Origin: Loktanella sp. S4079
GTDB lineage: Bacteria; Pseudomonadota; Alphaproteobacteria; Rhodobacterales; Rhodobacteraceae
Direction: 5' to 3'
Length of the DNA: 64,000 nucleotides
Assembly (NCBI RefSeq): GCF_000967725.1
Contig: NZ_JXYE01000003.1
Coordinates: 496,001-560,000 of the forward strand
The notes below the pieces were generated by a model. The model was not told the origin of the DNA, did no database searches, and saw nothing but the letters and a program-made list of their open reading frames with translations. This document shows, piece by piece, positions 1-9,574 of the stretch; position 1 is the first letter of the stretch; each line of letters opens with the position of its first letter. A program made the position numbers and the translations under genes.

Positions 1-729
1 GGTGAATACACGGCGCTTCAGGTGGCCGAGGCTGACCTAGAAGCCACATTGCGCCATTTGCCAGAACAGGGGTTCGTCGGTGTAAACGTAACGCTGCCGC
101 ACAAAGTTGACGTTTTGCAGTTCGTCGACCACATCTCAGATCGTGCGACGCTGATCGGCGCGGCTAATACGCTGACCTTCAAAGATGATGGTCGTATTTT
201 TGCTGATAATACAGATGGTTACGGATTTATTTCTAATCTCAGGCAGGGCGCGCCTAGCTGGGATCCTAAATCAGGCCCCGCCGTTATATTCGGTGCCGGT
301 GGTGCCGCGCGTGCTGTTATCGTTGCGCTTGCCGATGCTGGAGTTCCAGAAATCATCCTGACCAATCGCACGCGGGCCAAGGCAGAGGCGCTTCGCGCGG
401 ATTTTGGTGCGCGTATTCGTGTGGTTGATTGGGTTCAGGCCGGAACAGTATTAGAAGAAGCACAGGTTGTTATCAACACCACGTCATTGGGAATGAAAGG
501 CGCGGCAGAGTTTAAAGTCCCCTTGGATGGGTTGCGCCCTGAAACTGTCGTAACTGACATCGTTTATAACCCGCTTCGTACGCCATTCTTGAACGCGGCA
601 GAAAAACTTGGCTGCACAACAGTAGATGGGCTTGGGATGCTGCTTCATCAGGGTGTGCCAGGGTTTGAACGTTGGTTTGGCAAACGTCCAATTGTTGACG
701 AGGCAACCCGCCAGGCTGTTTTGGCATGA
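1..729 (+). CDS. aroE: Shikimate dehydrogenase, N-terminus cut by window edge
   Basis: Reduces 3-dehydroshikimate to shikimate with NADPH in the cytoplasmic shikimate pathway. The frame is open from base 1 with no start codon, so the gene begins left of the window; 242 residues are visible and roughly the first 30-35 are missing. The family motifs are present: NVTLPHK in the substrate domain, the nucleotide-binding loop FGAGGAARAV followed by TNRT, then DIVYNPLRTPFL and DGLGMLLHQG near the end. A GTG at base 22 could be mistaken for a start, but the homologous frame runs through it. The stop overlaps the coaE start as ATGA, so the two are translationally coupled. Chorismate synthase of the same pathway lies at 30828-31931. 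Confidence 0.96.
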   Translation, partial: GEYTALQVAEADLEATLRHLPEQGFVGVNVTLPHKVDVLQFVDHISDRATLIGAANTLTFKDDGRIFADNTDGYGFISNLRQGAPSWDPKSGPAVIFGAGGAARAVIVALADAGVPEIILTNRTRAKAEALRADFGARIRVVDWVQAGTVLEEAQVVINTTSLGMKGAAEFKVPLDGLRPETVVTDIVYNPLRTPFLNAAEKLGCTTVDGLGMLLHQGVPGFERWFGKRPIVDEATRQAVLA

Positions 730-1328
730 CGCATCGCCTTGGATTGACCGGGTCCATTGGGATGGGGAAATCCACGACCGCACGGATGTTCCGCGACGAA
801 GGTATCCCCGTTTGGGATGCAGATGCGACTGTTCATACGCTCTATGCAAAGGGCGGAGCAGCGGTCGCACCTATTGGCCAGGTGTTTCCTGATGCGATTG
901 TTGATGACGCAGTTTCACGAGAGGTTCTAAAGGAACTAATCGCGAGAGACGCCAGTGTCATGAGCAAATTGGAAAAGATTGTGCATCCTTTGGTTGCCCA
1001 AAGCCGCCAAGCGTTTCTGGCAAAATCTGATGTACCGCTTGTCGTTTTTGACATTCCTTTGTTGTTTGAAACCAACGCGGACGCGTGGTTGGATTCTGTA
1101 TTGGTGGTCACTGCCCCTGCTGAGGTTCAAAAAGAACGTGTTCTAAGCAGACCGGGAATGACAGAAACGCAATTTCAAACCATTCTTGATCGGCAGCTAC
1201 CCGATAGCGACAAGCGTGCGCGCGCGGATCACATTATTGAAACGCTGACGCTGGACGATACCCGCGATGCTGTGCGAAAACTGATTGCGAAACTAAAGAG
1301 GCAATCTGATGCGCGAGATCGTACTTGA
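726..1328 (+). CDS. coaE: Dephospho-CoA kinase
   Basis: Phosphorylates the 3'-hydroxyl of dephospho-CoA, the last step of coenzyme A synthesis. The 200-residue length is normal for the family. The P-loop GSIGMGKST is at residues 9-17, with WDAD shortly after it, and the segment VFDIPLLFET is the usual CoaE core. The start codon overlaps the aroE stop (ATGA), and the 3' end overlaps dnaQ by 20 bases. The aroE-coaE-dnaQ order is common near the chromosome origin in alphaproteobacteria (family knowledge). Confidence 0.97.
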   Translation: MTHRLGLTGSIGMGKSTTARMFRDEGIPVWDADATVHTLYAKGGAAVAPIGQVFPDAIVDDAVSREVLKELIARDASVMSKLEKIVHPLVAQSRQAFLAKSDVPLVVFDIPLLFETNADAWLDSVLVVTAPAEVQKERVLSRPGMTETQFQTILDRQLPDSDKRARADHIIETLTLDDTRDAVRKLIAKLKRQSDARDRT

Positions 1329-2040
1329 TACCGAAACGACCGGGTTTGAACCGCATGACGGTGACCGGATCGTTGAAATCGGTGCTATCGAACTGATCGG
1401 GCATATGCCGACGGGGCGGACCTACCACCAATACATCAATCCGGAACGATCAATGCCTGCCGAGGCATTCGGTGTTCACGGCATTGGTCCAGATTTGCTA
1501 GAGCCTCCCCAAGACCCAAAACCGGGCCAAGAAACGCTGCGCGACAAACCTGTATTCAAAGATATTGCTCAGGATTTTATCGATTTTATCGGCGATTCAA
1601 AGCTGGTCATCCACAATGCTGCATTTGATATGAAATTCCTGAATGCAGAGCTAGGATGGGTCGGGCGGCCATTGCTGCCGATGGATCAATCGCTTGATAC
1701 TTTGGCGATTGCCCGTCGCAAGTTTCCAGGGTCGCCCGCATCATTGGATGCGCTTTGCCGTCGCTTTGGCATCGACAACTCTTCGCGGACGCTTCACGGG
1801 GCGTTGCTCGATAGTGAAATTCTTGCGGATGTGTATCTAGAACTGATCGGTGGTCGTCAGCCTGATTTTGCGCTTGGGGCAAATACGCAGGCCAAGTCAA
1901 ACAATGGTCAGTCAGATGATTGGCGGCCAACTGCGCGCCCACAGCCGTTAGCGTCTTTGATTACTGCCGAAGAAACCGCCGCCCATACTGCCTTTGTTGA
2001 CAAACTGGGCGACGATGCGTTGTGGAAAAAGCTTAGTTAG
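1309..2040 (+). CDS. dnaQ: DNA polymerase III epsilon subunit (3'-5' proofreading exonuclease)
   Basis: Proofreading subunit of the replicative polymerase core. It is a 243-residue DEDDh exonuclease. The Exo I motif DTETTGF carries Asp7 and Glu9, Exo II is HNAAFDMKFLN, and the Exo III region is HGALLDSEILADVYLEL with the catalytic His and Asp. A C-terminal tail of about 50 residues follows, matching where the polymerase alpha-binding segment lies in this family. The start lies inside the coaE 3' end. The gene converges with secB and overlaps it by 8 bases. Confidence 0.95.
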   Translation: MREIVLDTETTGFEPHDGDRIVEIGAIELIGHMPTGRTYHQYINPERSMPAEAFGVHGIGPDLLEPPQDPKPGQETLRDKPVFKDIAQDFIDFIGDSKLVIHNAAFDMKFLNAELGWVGRPLLPMDQSLDTLAIARRKFPGSPASLDALCRRFGIDNSSRTLHGALLDSEILADVYLELIGGRQPDFALGANTQAKSNNGQSDDWRPTARPQPLASLITAEETAAHTAFVDKLGDDALWKKLS

Positions 2041-2527
2041 CTTTTGCTTTTTCAGCTTCTGCACGACGTGCCAGCTCTGTGCGGTAGAGCGCAAGGAAAT
2101 CAATAGTTTCCAAGTTCAGAGCGGGGAAGCCGCCGTCACGTGTAATATCGCTGACGATACGACGCAGGAATGGGAATGTGATACGTGGGCATTCAATCAA
2201 CAGATAAGGGTGCATTTGCTCATCTGGCACGCCCTCGACGTGGAATACGCCAGCATATTCGATTTCCAAAACGAAAAGCGCTTCGCCCTTTTCTTTGGTC
2301 TTGCTGGTGATGTTCAGCTTTGTGATGACTTCGTACTGGTTTTCAGCAGAACGCTTGCGCGCATCGAGGTTCACTTGAACTTGAATTTCTGGTTGCGCAT
2401 CGCCGGTTACACCCTTCTGAGCAAGGATGTTTTCAAATGACATGTCGCGGATGTATTGCGCCATGACGCGGCTGTTGACCTGCGCGGGTTGTGCCGGTGC
2501 GGCACCGTTTTCTGGGGTATCAGACAT
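2033..2527 (-). CDS. secB: Protein-export chaperone SecB
   Basis: Cytosolic tetrameric chaperone that keeps preproteins unfolded and delivers them to SecA. It has 164 residues, normal for alphaproteobacteria. It shows the SecB core (VNLDARKRS, then ITSKTKEKGEALFVLEIEYAGVF) and the conserved LLIECPRITFPFLRRIVSD segment that forms the SecA-binding and dimer face. A GGAG ribosome-binding site precedes the ATG. It converges with dnaQ (8-base overlap) and lies downstream of fxsA on the same strand, with a 58-base gap. Confidence 0.96.
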   Translation of the reverse strand: MSDTPENGAAPAQPAQVNSRVMAQYIRDMSFENILAQKGVTGDAQPEIQVQVNLDARKRSAENQYEVITKLNITSKTKEKGEALFVLEIEYAGVFHVEGVPDEQMHPYLLIECPRITFPFLRRIVSDITRDGGFPALNLETIDFLALYRTELARRAEAEKAKAN

Positions 2528-2585
2528 TATAAACTGCTCCGGTTAAATTCTGTTGGCGTTTTCCTAGCAGTCAATGTCCTAAGGC

Positions 2586-3065
2586 TCAATGGCGGGTCCA
2601 CCCAGACGGTGGGTGTGTTGGTTTTTTGTCTCCGGTGATGTCCTGAAATTCACCGTCAATCACTTGGTCGTCAGGTCGCGGCTGATATGATTGCTGGGCG
2701 CCCATCGAAAAACTGGCGACATTGATCCGTGATCTCCCCCACAGATATGCAGCGTGGCGCACTTGTGGTACAAGCAATGACAATCCGACAACGTCAGTGA
2801 AAAATCCGGGTGTGAGCAATAGCGCACCAGCAAATAGGATCATCGCACCATTTGCCAAAGGTTCGGTCGGATCCTGAAGCGCCGAAAACGACTGCTGCAA
2901 TTTACCCAATTCACGCAAGCCTTGCTGGCGCACCAGATACGACCCGGCGATTGCAGTCGCCAAAACAATCAAAAGCGTCCAACCGATCCCAATCAGGCCG
3001 CCCACCTGAATGAACAGCGTGATTTCGATCATCGGGATCGCAATGAATGCAAGCAACAGCCACAT
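2586..3065 (-). CDS. fxsA: FxsA family membrane protein
   Basis: Small cytoplasmic-membrane protein of the FxsA family; the E. coli member suppresses F exclusion of phage T7, and the native role is unclear. About 159 residues. The N-terminal half has hydrophobic segments (WLLLAFIAIPMIEITLFI, then GWTLLIVLATAIAGSYLV), a further pair follows near residues 75-105 (MILFAGALLLTPGFFTD), and the tail is soluble. I chose the ATG at 3065 because AAAGG stands 8 bases upstream; an in-frame GTG at 3074 has no such site. It is divergent from the Tim44-like gene and shares an intergenic promoter region of about 108 bases with it. Confidence 0.9.
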   Translation of the reverse strand: MWLLLAFIAIPMIEITLFIQVGGLIGIGWTLLIVLATAIAGSYLVRQQGLRELGKLQQSFSALQDPTEPLANGAMILFAGALLLTPGFFTDVVGLSLLVPQVRHAAYLWGRSRINVASFSMGAQQSYQPRPDDQVIDGEFQDITGDKKPTHPPSGWTRH

Positions 3066-3173
3066 GGTTGGCACCTTTCTATCTTAACGGGGCACGGTGG
3101 ACTTGGCACCATGCAGGCCCTACATAGGGTGTGAACAGGCATGTTTCCATGCCTCACCCAAATTGAGGTCCGA

Positions 3174-3833
3174 ATGAACTCTTTAATTGAAATTCTGGTG
3201 CTGGCTGGCATTGCCGTCTTCTTGTTCGTGCGGTTGCGCGGGGTTTTGGGAACCCGAGAAGGTTTCGAAAAGCCAGTTGTCCGCCCATCGCAAGATGACC
3301 GCCGCGGCAATAAACCCGAGCTTGAGCTGGTCAAGGACGGGCCCGATTTGGATATCACCGATCACGTCTCCGAAGGCAGCGCTGCCGCGATTGCATTGGC
3401 GAGTATGAAGCGTGTCGACCCGACCTTTAATGTTTCTGAATTTCTTGGTGGTGCCCGTGCCGCATATGAAATGATCCTCATGGCATTCGAGAACGGTGAT
3501 CTTGCGTCGATCAAACCTTTCATCTCAGAAGAAGTTTACGAGGCATTCGCCTATGTTGTCGAAGACCGTAAACGCAAGGGACTGACGGTCGATGCGACGT
3601 TCATCGGGATCAGCGATATGTCTTTGGCGTCAGCAGAGTTCCACGAAGCTGGTAAAGAGGCCGAAATTTCTGTTCGCTTCAAATCCGAGATGACGTCGGT
3701 TGTGCGCGACAACGCCGGCGATATTGTCGAAGGCAGCGAAAAAGAAGTGAAACGCCAGAAAGATACCTGGACCTTTATGCGTCAGATGGATTCTGGTGAT
3801 CCAAACTGGAAACTTGTTGCAACTGGTGAATAA
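3174..3833 (+). CDS. Tim44/TimA domain-containing membrane-anchored protein
   Basis: 219-residue protein with one N-terminal membrane segment (LIEILVLAGIAVFLFVRL), a charged linker, and a C-terminal Tim44-like domain (FLGGARAAYEMILMAFENGD through DTWTFMRQMDSGDPNWKLVA). Bacterial Tim44 homologues of this shape are found beside mltA and smr in alphaproteobacteria; a role in membrane or envelope protein handling is proposed for the family and not shown here. The start is the ATG at 3174 after a GAGG site, not the upstream in-frame ATG. It ends 15 bases before mltA, and both genes use the same frame. Confidence 0.88.
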   Translation: MNSLIEILVLAGIAVFLFVRLRGVLGTREGFEKPVVRPSQDDRRGNKPELELVKDGPDLDITDHVSEGSAAAIALASMKRVDPTFNVSEFLGGARAAYEMILMAFENGDLASIKPFISEEVYEAFAYVVEDRKRKGLTVDATFIGISDMSLASAEFHEAGKEAEISVRFKSEMTSVVRDNAGDIVEGSEKEVKRQKDTWTFMRQMDSGDPNWKLVATGE

Positions 3834-3848
3834 GGCGCAGCGCGGGCG

Positions 3849-4793
3849 ATGGCCGAACTGGCATATAGGCGACTGTCGTATGATGCGTTGACGAATTGGG
3901 CGGCTGATGATCATCAGGCCGCCCTTGATGTTTTTCTGACCACGGCCACGGATTTCGCGGATCAGGACTGGCGTGCCTTATCAGCGCACTATCAAACCGC
4001 GCGTAGTTTCTTTGAGACAAATTTCACGCCTGTGTTGATTGAGGATGGATCACCTTGCCTATTCACAGGTTACTACGAACCCGAAATTACGGGTTCACGT
4101 GAACCAACAGATACATTTTGCGTGCCGATTTATGCGCTCCCAGAAGACCCAAGCGCATTTACCCGCAAGCAAATCGACCATGACCAAGCACTGGCCGGGC
4201 ATGGACTAGAGATTGCGTATCTCGCCGATCCAGTTGATCTGTTTTTTCTACAGGTTCAGGGATCTGGACGAATTGTCCTTAGTGATGGGCACAAAATGCG
4301 CGTCGGGTTTGCTGGTAAAAATGGGCGAGCCTATACGTCGATTGGGAAATTGTTGATAGCACGGTCCGCGCTTTCTGCCGAGGAAATCAGCCCAGAAACC
4401 ATTCGTGCATGGATTAAACGCAATGGTGACGCAGGTCGCAGGTTACTATGGGAAAACGAAAGCTACGTGTTTTTTCGAGAATTGACGCAGGTAGCAGCAG
4501 ATCAGGGGCCGATTGGGACGCTAGGCAAATCTATCACGCCTTTGCGTTCAATTGCTGTCGACCCGGATCGCATTCCCCTTGGGGCGCCCGTTTGGATCGA
4601 AAACGCCAAGATGACACAGTTGATGGTGGCACAAGATACTGGTTCGGCCATAAAGGGGTCACAACGGGCTGATATTTTCTTTGGAACAGGACAGACCGCT
4701 GGCGAACGTGCGGGCGACGTCAATGAAACGGGACGTATGGTGGTTCTTTTGCCGAATGCGATGGCGGATAAACTGTGTGGACGAGGCCACTGA
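3849..4793 (+). CDS. mltA: MltA-type lytic murein transglycosylase
   Basis: Cleaves the glycan strands of peptidoglycan to 1,6-anhydro-muropeptides. The 314 residues show the MltA domain (LFTGYYEPEITGS, FFLQVQGSGRI) and the C-terminal 3D domain with its conserved aspartates (MVAQDTGSAIKGSQRADIFFGTG). No signal peptide or lipobox is visible. The protein starts MAELAYRRLSYD, and an in-frame stop at 3831-3833 (the stop of the preceding gene) leaves no room to extend upstream. The stop overlaps the smr start as TGATG. Its product class feeds muropeptide recycling, for which amgK and murU lie at 17830-19469. Confidence 0.92.
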   Translation: MAELAYRRLSYDALTNWAADDHQAALDVFLTTATDFADQDWRALSAHYQTARSFFETNFTPVLIEDGSPCLFTGYYEPEITGSREPTDTFCVPIYALPEDPSAFTRKQIDHDQALAGHGLEIAYLADPVDLFFLQVQGSGRIVLSDGHKMRVGFAGKNGRAYTSIGKLLIARSALSAEEISPETIRAWIKRNGDAGRRLLWENESYVFFRELTQVAADQGPIGTLGKSITPLRSIAVDPDRIPLGAPVWIENAKMTQLMVAQDTGSAIKGSQRADIFFGTGQTAGERAGDVNETGRMVVLLPNAMADKLCGRGH

Positions 4794-5383
4794 TGCGTAG
4801 ACCCAGAAATCTATCAGAGGAAGAACGGGCACTTTGGGACCGGGTTGCGGAGCGCGCTAAACCTTTGGAAACCAACGCCCCGCGTCGCGCGAAAGCAGCA
4901 CCCGAGAAACCTGCCAAAAAGCCGACCCATGATGACTTTGCTCCGGTGCCGCAGTTTCGCGTTGGGCAAAAGGCGAATGTTCACCGCTCTCATGATATTT
5001 TGCCGGATATTTCCGAGCGACTAAAGCGTGCGCCGGTCCAAATGGATCATAAATCATTTGGAAAAATGAAACGCGGCAAGTTGGTTCCAGAGGCGCGTAT
5101 TGATCTACATGGGATGACCATGAACGAAGCGCATCCGGAATTGGTGGCGTTTATCCTCGGATCGCAGGCGGTTGGTCGCAGGTTGGTTCTGGTCATTACA
5201 GGCAAAGGCAAAGATCGCGATGACGGCGGCCCAATTCCAACACGCCAAGGGATATTGCGACATCAGGTGCCGCAGTGGCTTGCCCTACCACCACTGAACC
5301 ACGCGATTTTGCAAGTGACGCCAGCACATATTCGACATGGTGGTCATGGCGCGTACTATGTTTATCTACGACGCGGCAGGTAG
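4793..5383 (+). CDS. Smr (MutS2 C-terminal-like) domain protein
   Basis: 196-residue stand-alone Smr protein. The N-terminal 80 residues are basic and probably flexible. The Smr domain follows, with the hallmark IDLHGMTMNEA near residue 100 and VLVITGKGKDRDDGG, then HIRHGGHGAYYVYLRR at the end. Smr domains bind or nick nucleic acids; the substrate of this short form is not established. I chose the ATG at 4793 because it overlaps the mltA stop; an upstream in-frame GTG at 4775 lies inside mltA. The 3' end converges with the MFS gene and overlaps it by 18 bases. Confidence 0.9.
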   Translation: MRRPRNLSEEERALWDRVAERAKPLETNAPRRAKAAPEKPAKKPTHDDFAPVPQFRVGQKANVHRSHDILPDISERLKRAPVQMDHKSFGKMKRGKLVPEARIDLHGMTMNEAHPELVAFILGSQAVGRRLVLVITGKGKDRDDGGPIPTRQGILRHQVPQWLALPPLNHAILQVTPAHIRHGGHGAYYVYLRRGR

Positions 5384-6601
5384 CCGGGCCTCGGCTTTTC
5401 TCACCGCTGGAACCATGGCTAATGAGGCAATGATAAACGTGGCGGAATAAAACAAAAGCTGCGTATCGAACCCGACACCGATGTCGATGAGCCACCCAGA
5501 CAATCCTGGCCCGATTGCAGAACCCAGTACCATTAAGGCGACAGAAGCAGACTTGATGGAGCCAATGTAGGCGGTGCCGAAATATGTGCTCCACACTGAT
5601 CCAGGCAGTGTGGCTTGCCCGCCGCCAACAAGACCCATCAAGATTACGCCCAATGCGGACCAACCAATCGTGGGCGAAAAAGCGTGGATGATAAACGCGA
5701 CTGAGTAAGGCAGCAGATAGATGGGCAACAACCGCCCCACCCCGTATTTATCGACAGCCCAACCAAATAGAAATGTCGCCCCCATGAAGGTAAAGGTCCC
5801 CAACGGAAAGACTGCAACGAATTTGAGATGTTCCCATCCCTTAAGTTCCGCAAAATGCACTTGGTGAAACCAGAATGCCGTAGCCAACATTGGAAATAGC
5901 GCCATCGCCGGTGCAAGGGTCCAGAATAGCGGATGTTTCAGGGCTTCGGCCCGTGTCCAATGCCGATCGTCCATGCCAGTTGCCGTATCTTCTTTGGCTG
6001 CGGATTGCGGGGTGCGTTCGCGTTTCAACAAAATCCACAGCAGCGGAATCATCACTATGATGAAACCCGCAAAGCCCAACCAGATTGTCCGCCAGTCAGC
6101 ATGCGATTTCAGCCAAACGCTTGTCAGCGGTAAAGTTGCTTCTGCAATGATAAAACCCAATGTGGATACCGCTAGCGCCCGGCCGCGTGTTGCGATGAAC
6201 CATCGTGATATGGCGACAACCGAAATTGTGCTGCTCATGCCCTGACCAAACAGGCGCAGGCAAAAGACAATCAGAACAAGGCCCAAGACATGTGTATTCA
6301 GCGCCATTCCAACACATGAAAGTGCAAGCAAGACAAGAACCAGCACACCGAGGCTTCTGACCCGAAACCGGTCGGTAAGCCCGCCTGCGTAGACCATCAC
6401 CGCGGCCGAAGTCATGGTCGCAACCATATAGATGGTGCCCCATTGACCATTTGACAGGCCATATTCCGCACGGATTTCACCGGCAAAGACAGCGATTAGA
6501 AATGTTTGCCCGAAACTGGACAGAGCAGAAAGAAGCGCGCCGACCGCAAGGAACGGCGCGTTGTCTTTAATAAAGCGAAGATAAGAGGCGAATGAATGCA
6601 T
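5366..6601 (-). CDS. MFS transporter
   Basis: Major facilitator superfamily permease of about 411 residues and about 12 predicted membrane segments. It carries the loop 2-3 signature in the form GGLTDRFRVRSLG, and the second half has the related VDKYGVGRLLP. The substrate cannot be read from sequence. The preferred start is the ATG at 6601, directly before a hydrophilic lead into the first membrane helix; an in-frame start at 6643 would add 14 residues of non-conserved look. It converges with smr and lies just downstream of hslU on the same strand, with a 60-base gap. Confidence 0.85.
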   Translation of the reverse strand: MHSFASYLRFIKDNAPFLAVGALLSALSSFGQTFLIAVFAGEIRAEYGLSNGQWGTIYMVATMTSAAVMVYAGGLTDRFRVRSLGVLVLVLLALSCVGMALNTHVLGLVLIVFCLRLFGQGMSSTISVVAISRWFIATRGRALAVSTLGFIIAEATLPLTSVWLKSHADWRTIWLGFAGFIIVMIPLLWILLKRERTPQSAAKEDTATGMDDRHWTRAEALKHPLFWTLAPAMALFPMLATAFWFHQVHFAELKGWEHLKFVAVFPLGTFTFMGATFLFGWAVDKYGVGRLLPIYLLPYSVAFIIHAFSPTIGWSALGVILMGLVGGGQATLPGSVWSTYFGTAYIGSIKSASVALMVLGSAIGPGLSGWLIDIGVGFDTQLLFYSATFIIASLAMVPAVRKAEARLPAAS

Positions 6602-6661
6602 ACGCCTTTGGTGATCCCGCACCGCGCAAAAGGAAAGCCCCAAATGCGCAGTGCGGCGAAA

Positions 6662-7966
6662 TCACAACACGTAGCGGCTCACGTCAGTTGAACGTGCCAG
6701 CTCTCCGAGGTGCTGTTCAACAAATTCCGCATTCACGGTGATCGCGTCGCCACTACGGTCTGGTGCGTTGAACGACAGATCTTCGAACACACGTTCCATA
6801 ATCGTATAGAGCCGACGTGCGCCGATGTTTTCGACGGACTCATTGACTTCTGCCGCGATTTTGGCAAGCGCGGCGATGCCGTCAGCTTCAAAGCTAACGG
6901 TAACTTCTTCGGTGTCCATCAGGGCAGTGTATTGGCGGGTTAGCGCGTTATCAGTTTCTGTCAGGATGCGTACAAAATCTGCTTCGGTCAGCGCTTGTAG
7001 TTCAACGCGGATCGGCAAACGGCCCTGAAGCTCTGGCAAGAGGTCAGAGGGTTTTGCCACGTGAAAAGCACCGGACGCGATAAACAGAATATGATCCGTC
7101 TTGATCGGGCCGTGTTTGGTGGAAACAGTGGTTCCCTCGATCAATGGCAAGAGATCACGTTGCACACCTTCGCGCGAAACATCCGCACCGCGCGCATCAG
7201 AACGCGCGCAAACTTTGTCGATTTCGTCCAAGAAGACGATGCCGTTTTGTTCAACCGCCTCAAGCGCAGCTCTGGTGACGGTTTCATCATCCAATAGCTT
7301 GTCTGCTTCGTCGGCGATCAGGACTTCGTAACTCTGTGCGACAGTCATCTTTTTCTTGACCGTGCGACCGCCCATTTTGCCGAACAAATCGCCAAGGTTC
7401 ATCATGCCCGCCATGCCACCGGGTTGTCCGGGGATTTCAAAACCGCTGAGCGGGTTTGATGTGTCAGCGATATCCAGTTCGATCACAGTATCATCAAGTT
7501 CGCCCGACTTTAGTTTTCGGCGGAACATTTCTCGGGTGCCATCACGTGCATCGGTGCCTGCAACGGCGGTGATCACGCGGTTCTCTGCGGCTTCTAATGC
7601 TTTTGCTTTCACGTCTTCGCGCATGTGTTCGCGCGTATCCAAGATCGCGGTGTCGACCAAATCGCGAATGATTTGTTCCACATCACGTCCGACATAACCC
7701 ACTTCGGTGAATTTCGTGGCCTCAACTTTGATGAAGGGCGCGCGCGCAAGTTTCGCCAGTCGCCGGCTGATTTCTGTTTTGCCGACGCCAGTTGGCCCGA
7801 TCATCAGAATATTCTTGGGGTAGACCTCATCACGCAGATCATCGCTAAGCTGTTTGCGGCGCCAACGGTTGCGCAAGGCTACTGCAACAGCACGCTTGGC
7901 GTCCTTTTGGCCAATAATAAACCGATCAAGTTCGGATACAATTTCACGAGGGGTGAGGTCAGTCAT
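6662..7966 (-). CDS. hslU: ATP-dependent protease ATPase subunit HslU
   Basis: AAA+ unfoldase that feeds substrates into the HslV peptidase. 434 residues, the normal length. The start [14 protein letters not shown] is canonical; a frame extension upstream of it is not. Walker A is GPTGVGKT at residues 57-64, Walker B is [11 protein letters not shown], the sensor region follows at [19 protein letters not shown], and the protein ends in the conserved hydrophobic tail SRYVL that docks into HslV. The preceding gene on this strand, a membrane protein, ends 8 bases upstream. hslV itself is at 9571-10125, separated by that gene and an opposite-strand DM13 gene. Confidence 0.97.
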   Translation of the reverse strand: MTDLTPREIVSELDRFIIGQKDAKRAVAVALRNRWRRKQLSDDLRDEVYPKNILMIGPTGVGKTEISRRLAKLARAPFIKVEATKFTEVGYVGRDVEQIIRDLVDTAILDTREHMREDVKAKALEAAENRVITAVAGTDARDGTREMFRRKLKSGELDDTVIELDIADTSNPLSGFEIPGQPGGMAGMMNLGDLFGKMGGRTVKKKMTVAQSYEVLIADEADKLLDDETVTRAALEAVEQNGIVFLDEIDKVCARSDARGADVSREGVQRDLLPLIEGTTVSTKHGPIKTDHILFIASGAFHVAKPSDLLPELQGRLPIRVELQALTEADFVRILTETDNALTRQYTALMDTEEVTVSFEADGIAALAKIAAEVNESVENIGARRLYTIMERVFEDLSFNAPDRSGDAITVNAEFVEQHLGELARSTDVSRYVL

Positions 7967-7974
7967 GTCAGTCC

Positions 7975-9042
7975 TTACACATGAGATGGGGGCAAGCGGT
8001 GCAATGGGAAACGCGCAGGCAACACACGCAAAGTGCGCGCGCGAATTTTTTCCCAAAAAGCACCTAAAAATAGCATTGTCGCGCCCAGTACCAGAACTGT
8101 CAGCGCAACGCCATCACCATCCAGAACAGTTATTGCAACGGTGACGACATATCCAATTGCCGTGATCAAAAACGAACGCCGGTCAATGATGATTGCAATC
8201 ACCGCAAAGACGGCGAGCACAACAAATAGGCCAAGTGTCGATAGCGTTGTATCTTGGTTCAAGAGTGTCAGCCCGATGGTGTTGATCAATGCGGGGGCGG
8301 CGACAACGTGCAGCCAGAACCCATTGGTGGATCGTCTGGTTACGCGGTGTGGGTCGCTCATGTCAAAGAGCATCGCTATGGCAAAGACGATGATACCAAG
8401 GATCAAGGTGATCCATGCAAATGGGCCACCCGCCGAAAGCAGGAACAGATCGCGGAATTCGTTGATTTCGCCGCCTTTGCTGGCGGTAAAGACCATGGTG
8501 ACGGCAAAGAAACCGATTGCCAGAATGGCCATCGCAAAGGGCACACGAAACCGCCACCAATAGATCAACAGCGCAACAAGCCCCAAGAACAGCGGGAGCG
8601 GCACGCTCTCGAGATTGCCTTGGCCAATCATGAAGGGTTCAGCGAAATAGGCAAAAAACCCGGATGTCGCGTTGACCACAAACATAATCGCCAGTGTGGA
8701 TGCAGGGCCGATCATGCGACGGCGGCGTACAAAATATTCGGACAACAGCCAAATGACGATGGCCCCAGCGAGGGTCACACCAATGGCGTAGCGTTTTAGA
8801 TCGACGATCTGATCACCCAACGCCAGCGTTGCAACCGAATACCAACCGATTCCGAGAATGAACAATCCGATGATGATAAAGACCTCATTGAAGCCGCGGA
8901 ACAGCTCAAAGGGTTCATCGCCCGGTGCCAGATCCGACGCAGAGCTTTGGCGCGCGAGCGCCAATGTCGCCAGATCTGACGCCTGTTTTTCGGACAGTAG
9001 CCCGCTATTTATCGCTGCGCGTAGGTCATCTTTGTCAATCAT
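7975..9042 (-). CDS. Multi-pass membrane protein of unknown function between hslV and hslU
   Basis: 355 residues. The soluble N-terminal segment of about 55 residues ([19 protein letters not shown], reminiscent of short helical motifs in DUF2157-type proteins) is followed by roughly ten hydrophobic segments. The C-terminal tail is basic and proline-rich. I do not recognise a catalytic motif. The start at 9042 follows an AAGGAAAACC site; the frame extends 20 residues further with no ribosome site. Its stop is 8 bases before hslU, so it is probably co-transcribed with hslU. It could be a membrane partner of the protease or an unrelated passenger. Confidence 0.75.
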   Translation of the reverse strand: MIDKDDLRAAINSGLLSEKQASDLATLALARQSSASDLAPGDEPFELFRGFNEVFIIIGLFILGIGWYSVATLALGDQIVDLKRYAIGVTLAGAIVIWLLSEYFVRRRRMIGPASTLAIMFVVNATSGFFAYFAEPFMIGQGNLESVPLPLFLGLVALLIYWWRFRVPFAMAILAIGFFAVTMVFTASKGGEINEFRDLFLLSAGGPFAWITLILGIIVFAIAMLFDMSDPHRVTRRSTNGFWLHVVAAPALINTIGLTLLNQDTTLSTLGLFVVLAVFAVIAIIIDRRSFLITAIGYVVTVAITVLDGDGVALTVLVLGATMLFLGAFWEKIRARTLRVLPARFPLHRLPPSHV

Positions 9043-9208
9043 AGGTTTTCCTTTGCGTCCGTCACATTTAGGGGCTGTCAGGTGACACGCCAAGTGGAAC
9101 ACCTAAGTTTTGGCTTAAATTACAGAACTTCACAAACCCGTGGCGTTGATTGTTTGGTCACGTGTGATCTGTAGGATGATCCCCGATGTGAAATTGGGAG
9201 GTCTTGTT

Positions 9209-9574
9209 ATGAACAGACGGTTTTTTATTGCGGCGCTAATGGGATCAGCAGCTATGCCAGCCTTTGCAGGTGGTCACGGGCGGCTTGGGTCGTTTGGCGG
9301 GGTAAACGGGCATACCGTGACCGGCACCGCTGAAATTGCTGGAAGCGAAATCAACCTCTTGGATGATTTTGTTTTCGATGGCGCACCTGACCCCAAAGTC
9401 GCACTTGGCAAAGATGGCGTCTATGATCCTGCAACGCTGATGGGGCCGCTCGAAAGCTACACAGGCGCGTCAAAATATGTCGCCCCCGAAGGGATCGACA
9501 CATCTGAATACAACGAAGTCTGGATTTGGTGCGAAGAGTTCAACGTCGGTTTGGCGGTGGCCCCAATCGTCTAA
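9209..9574 (+). CDS. Secreted DM13-domain protein
   Basis: 121-residue exported protein. A signal peptide ([20 protein letters not shown]) is followed by a DM13 domain: [13 protein letters not shown], a hydrophobic-Asp stretch ([20 protein letters not shown]), and the C-terminal signature [18 protein letters not shown] with its single conserved Cys. DM13 domains are proposed to carry redox or electron-transfer chemistry through this Cys. GGGAGGT precedes the ATG at 9209. It lies on the opposite strand between hslV and the hslU-linked membrane gene, and its stop overlaps the hslV stop by 4 bases. Confidence 0.85.
   Translation: MNRRFFIAALMGSAAMPAFAGGHGRLGSFGGVNGHTVTGTAEIAGSEINLLDDFVFDGAPDPKVALGKDGVYDPATLMGPLESYTGASKYVAPEGIDTSEYNEVWIWCEEFNVGLAVAPIV

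Noticed and set aside
8033..8799. Overlapping plus-strand frames of 176 and 181 residues antisense to the hslU-linked membrane gene
   Set aside because: Composition mirrors the reverse complement of a hydrophobic gene; no ribosome sites and no family motif.
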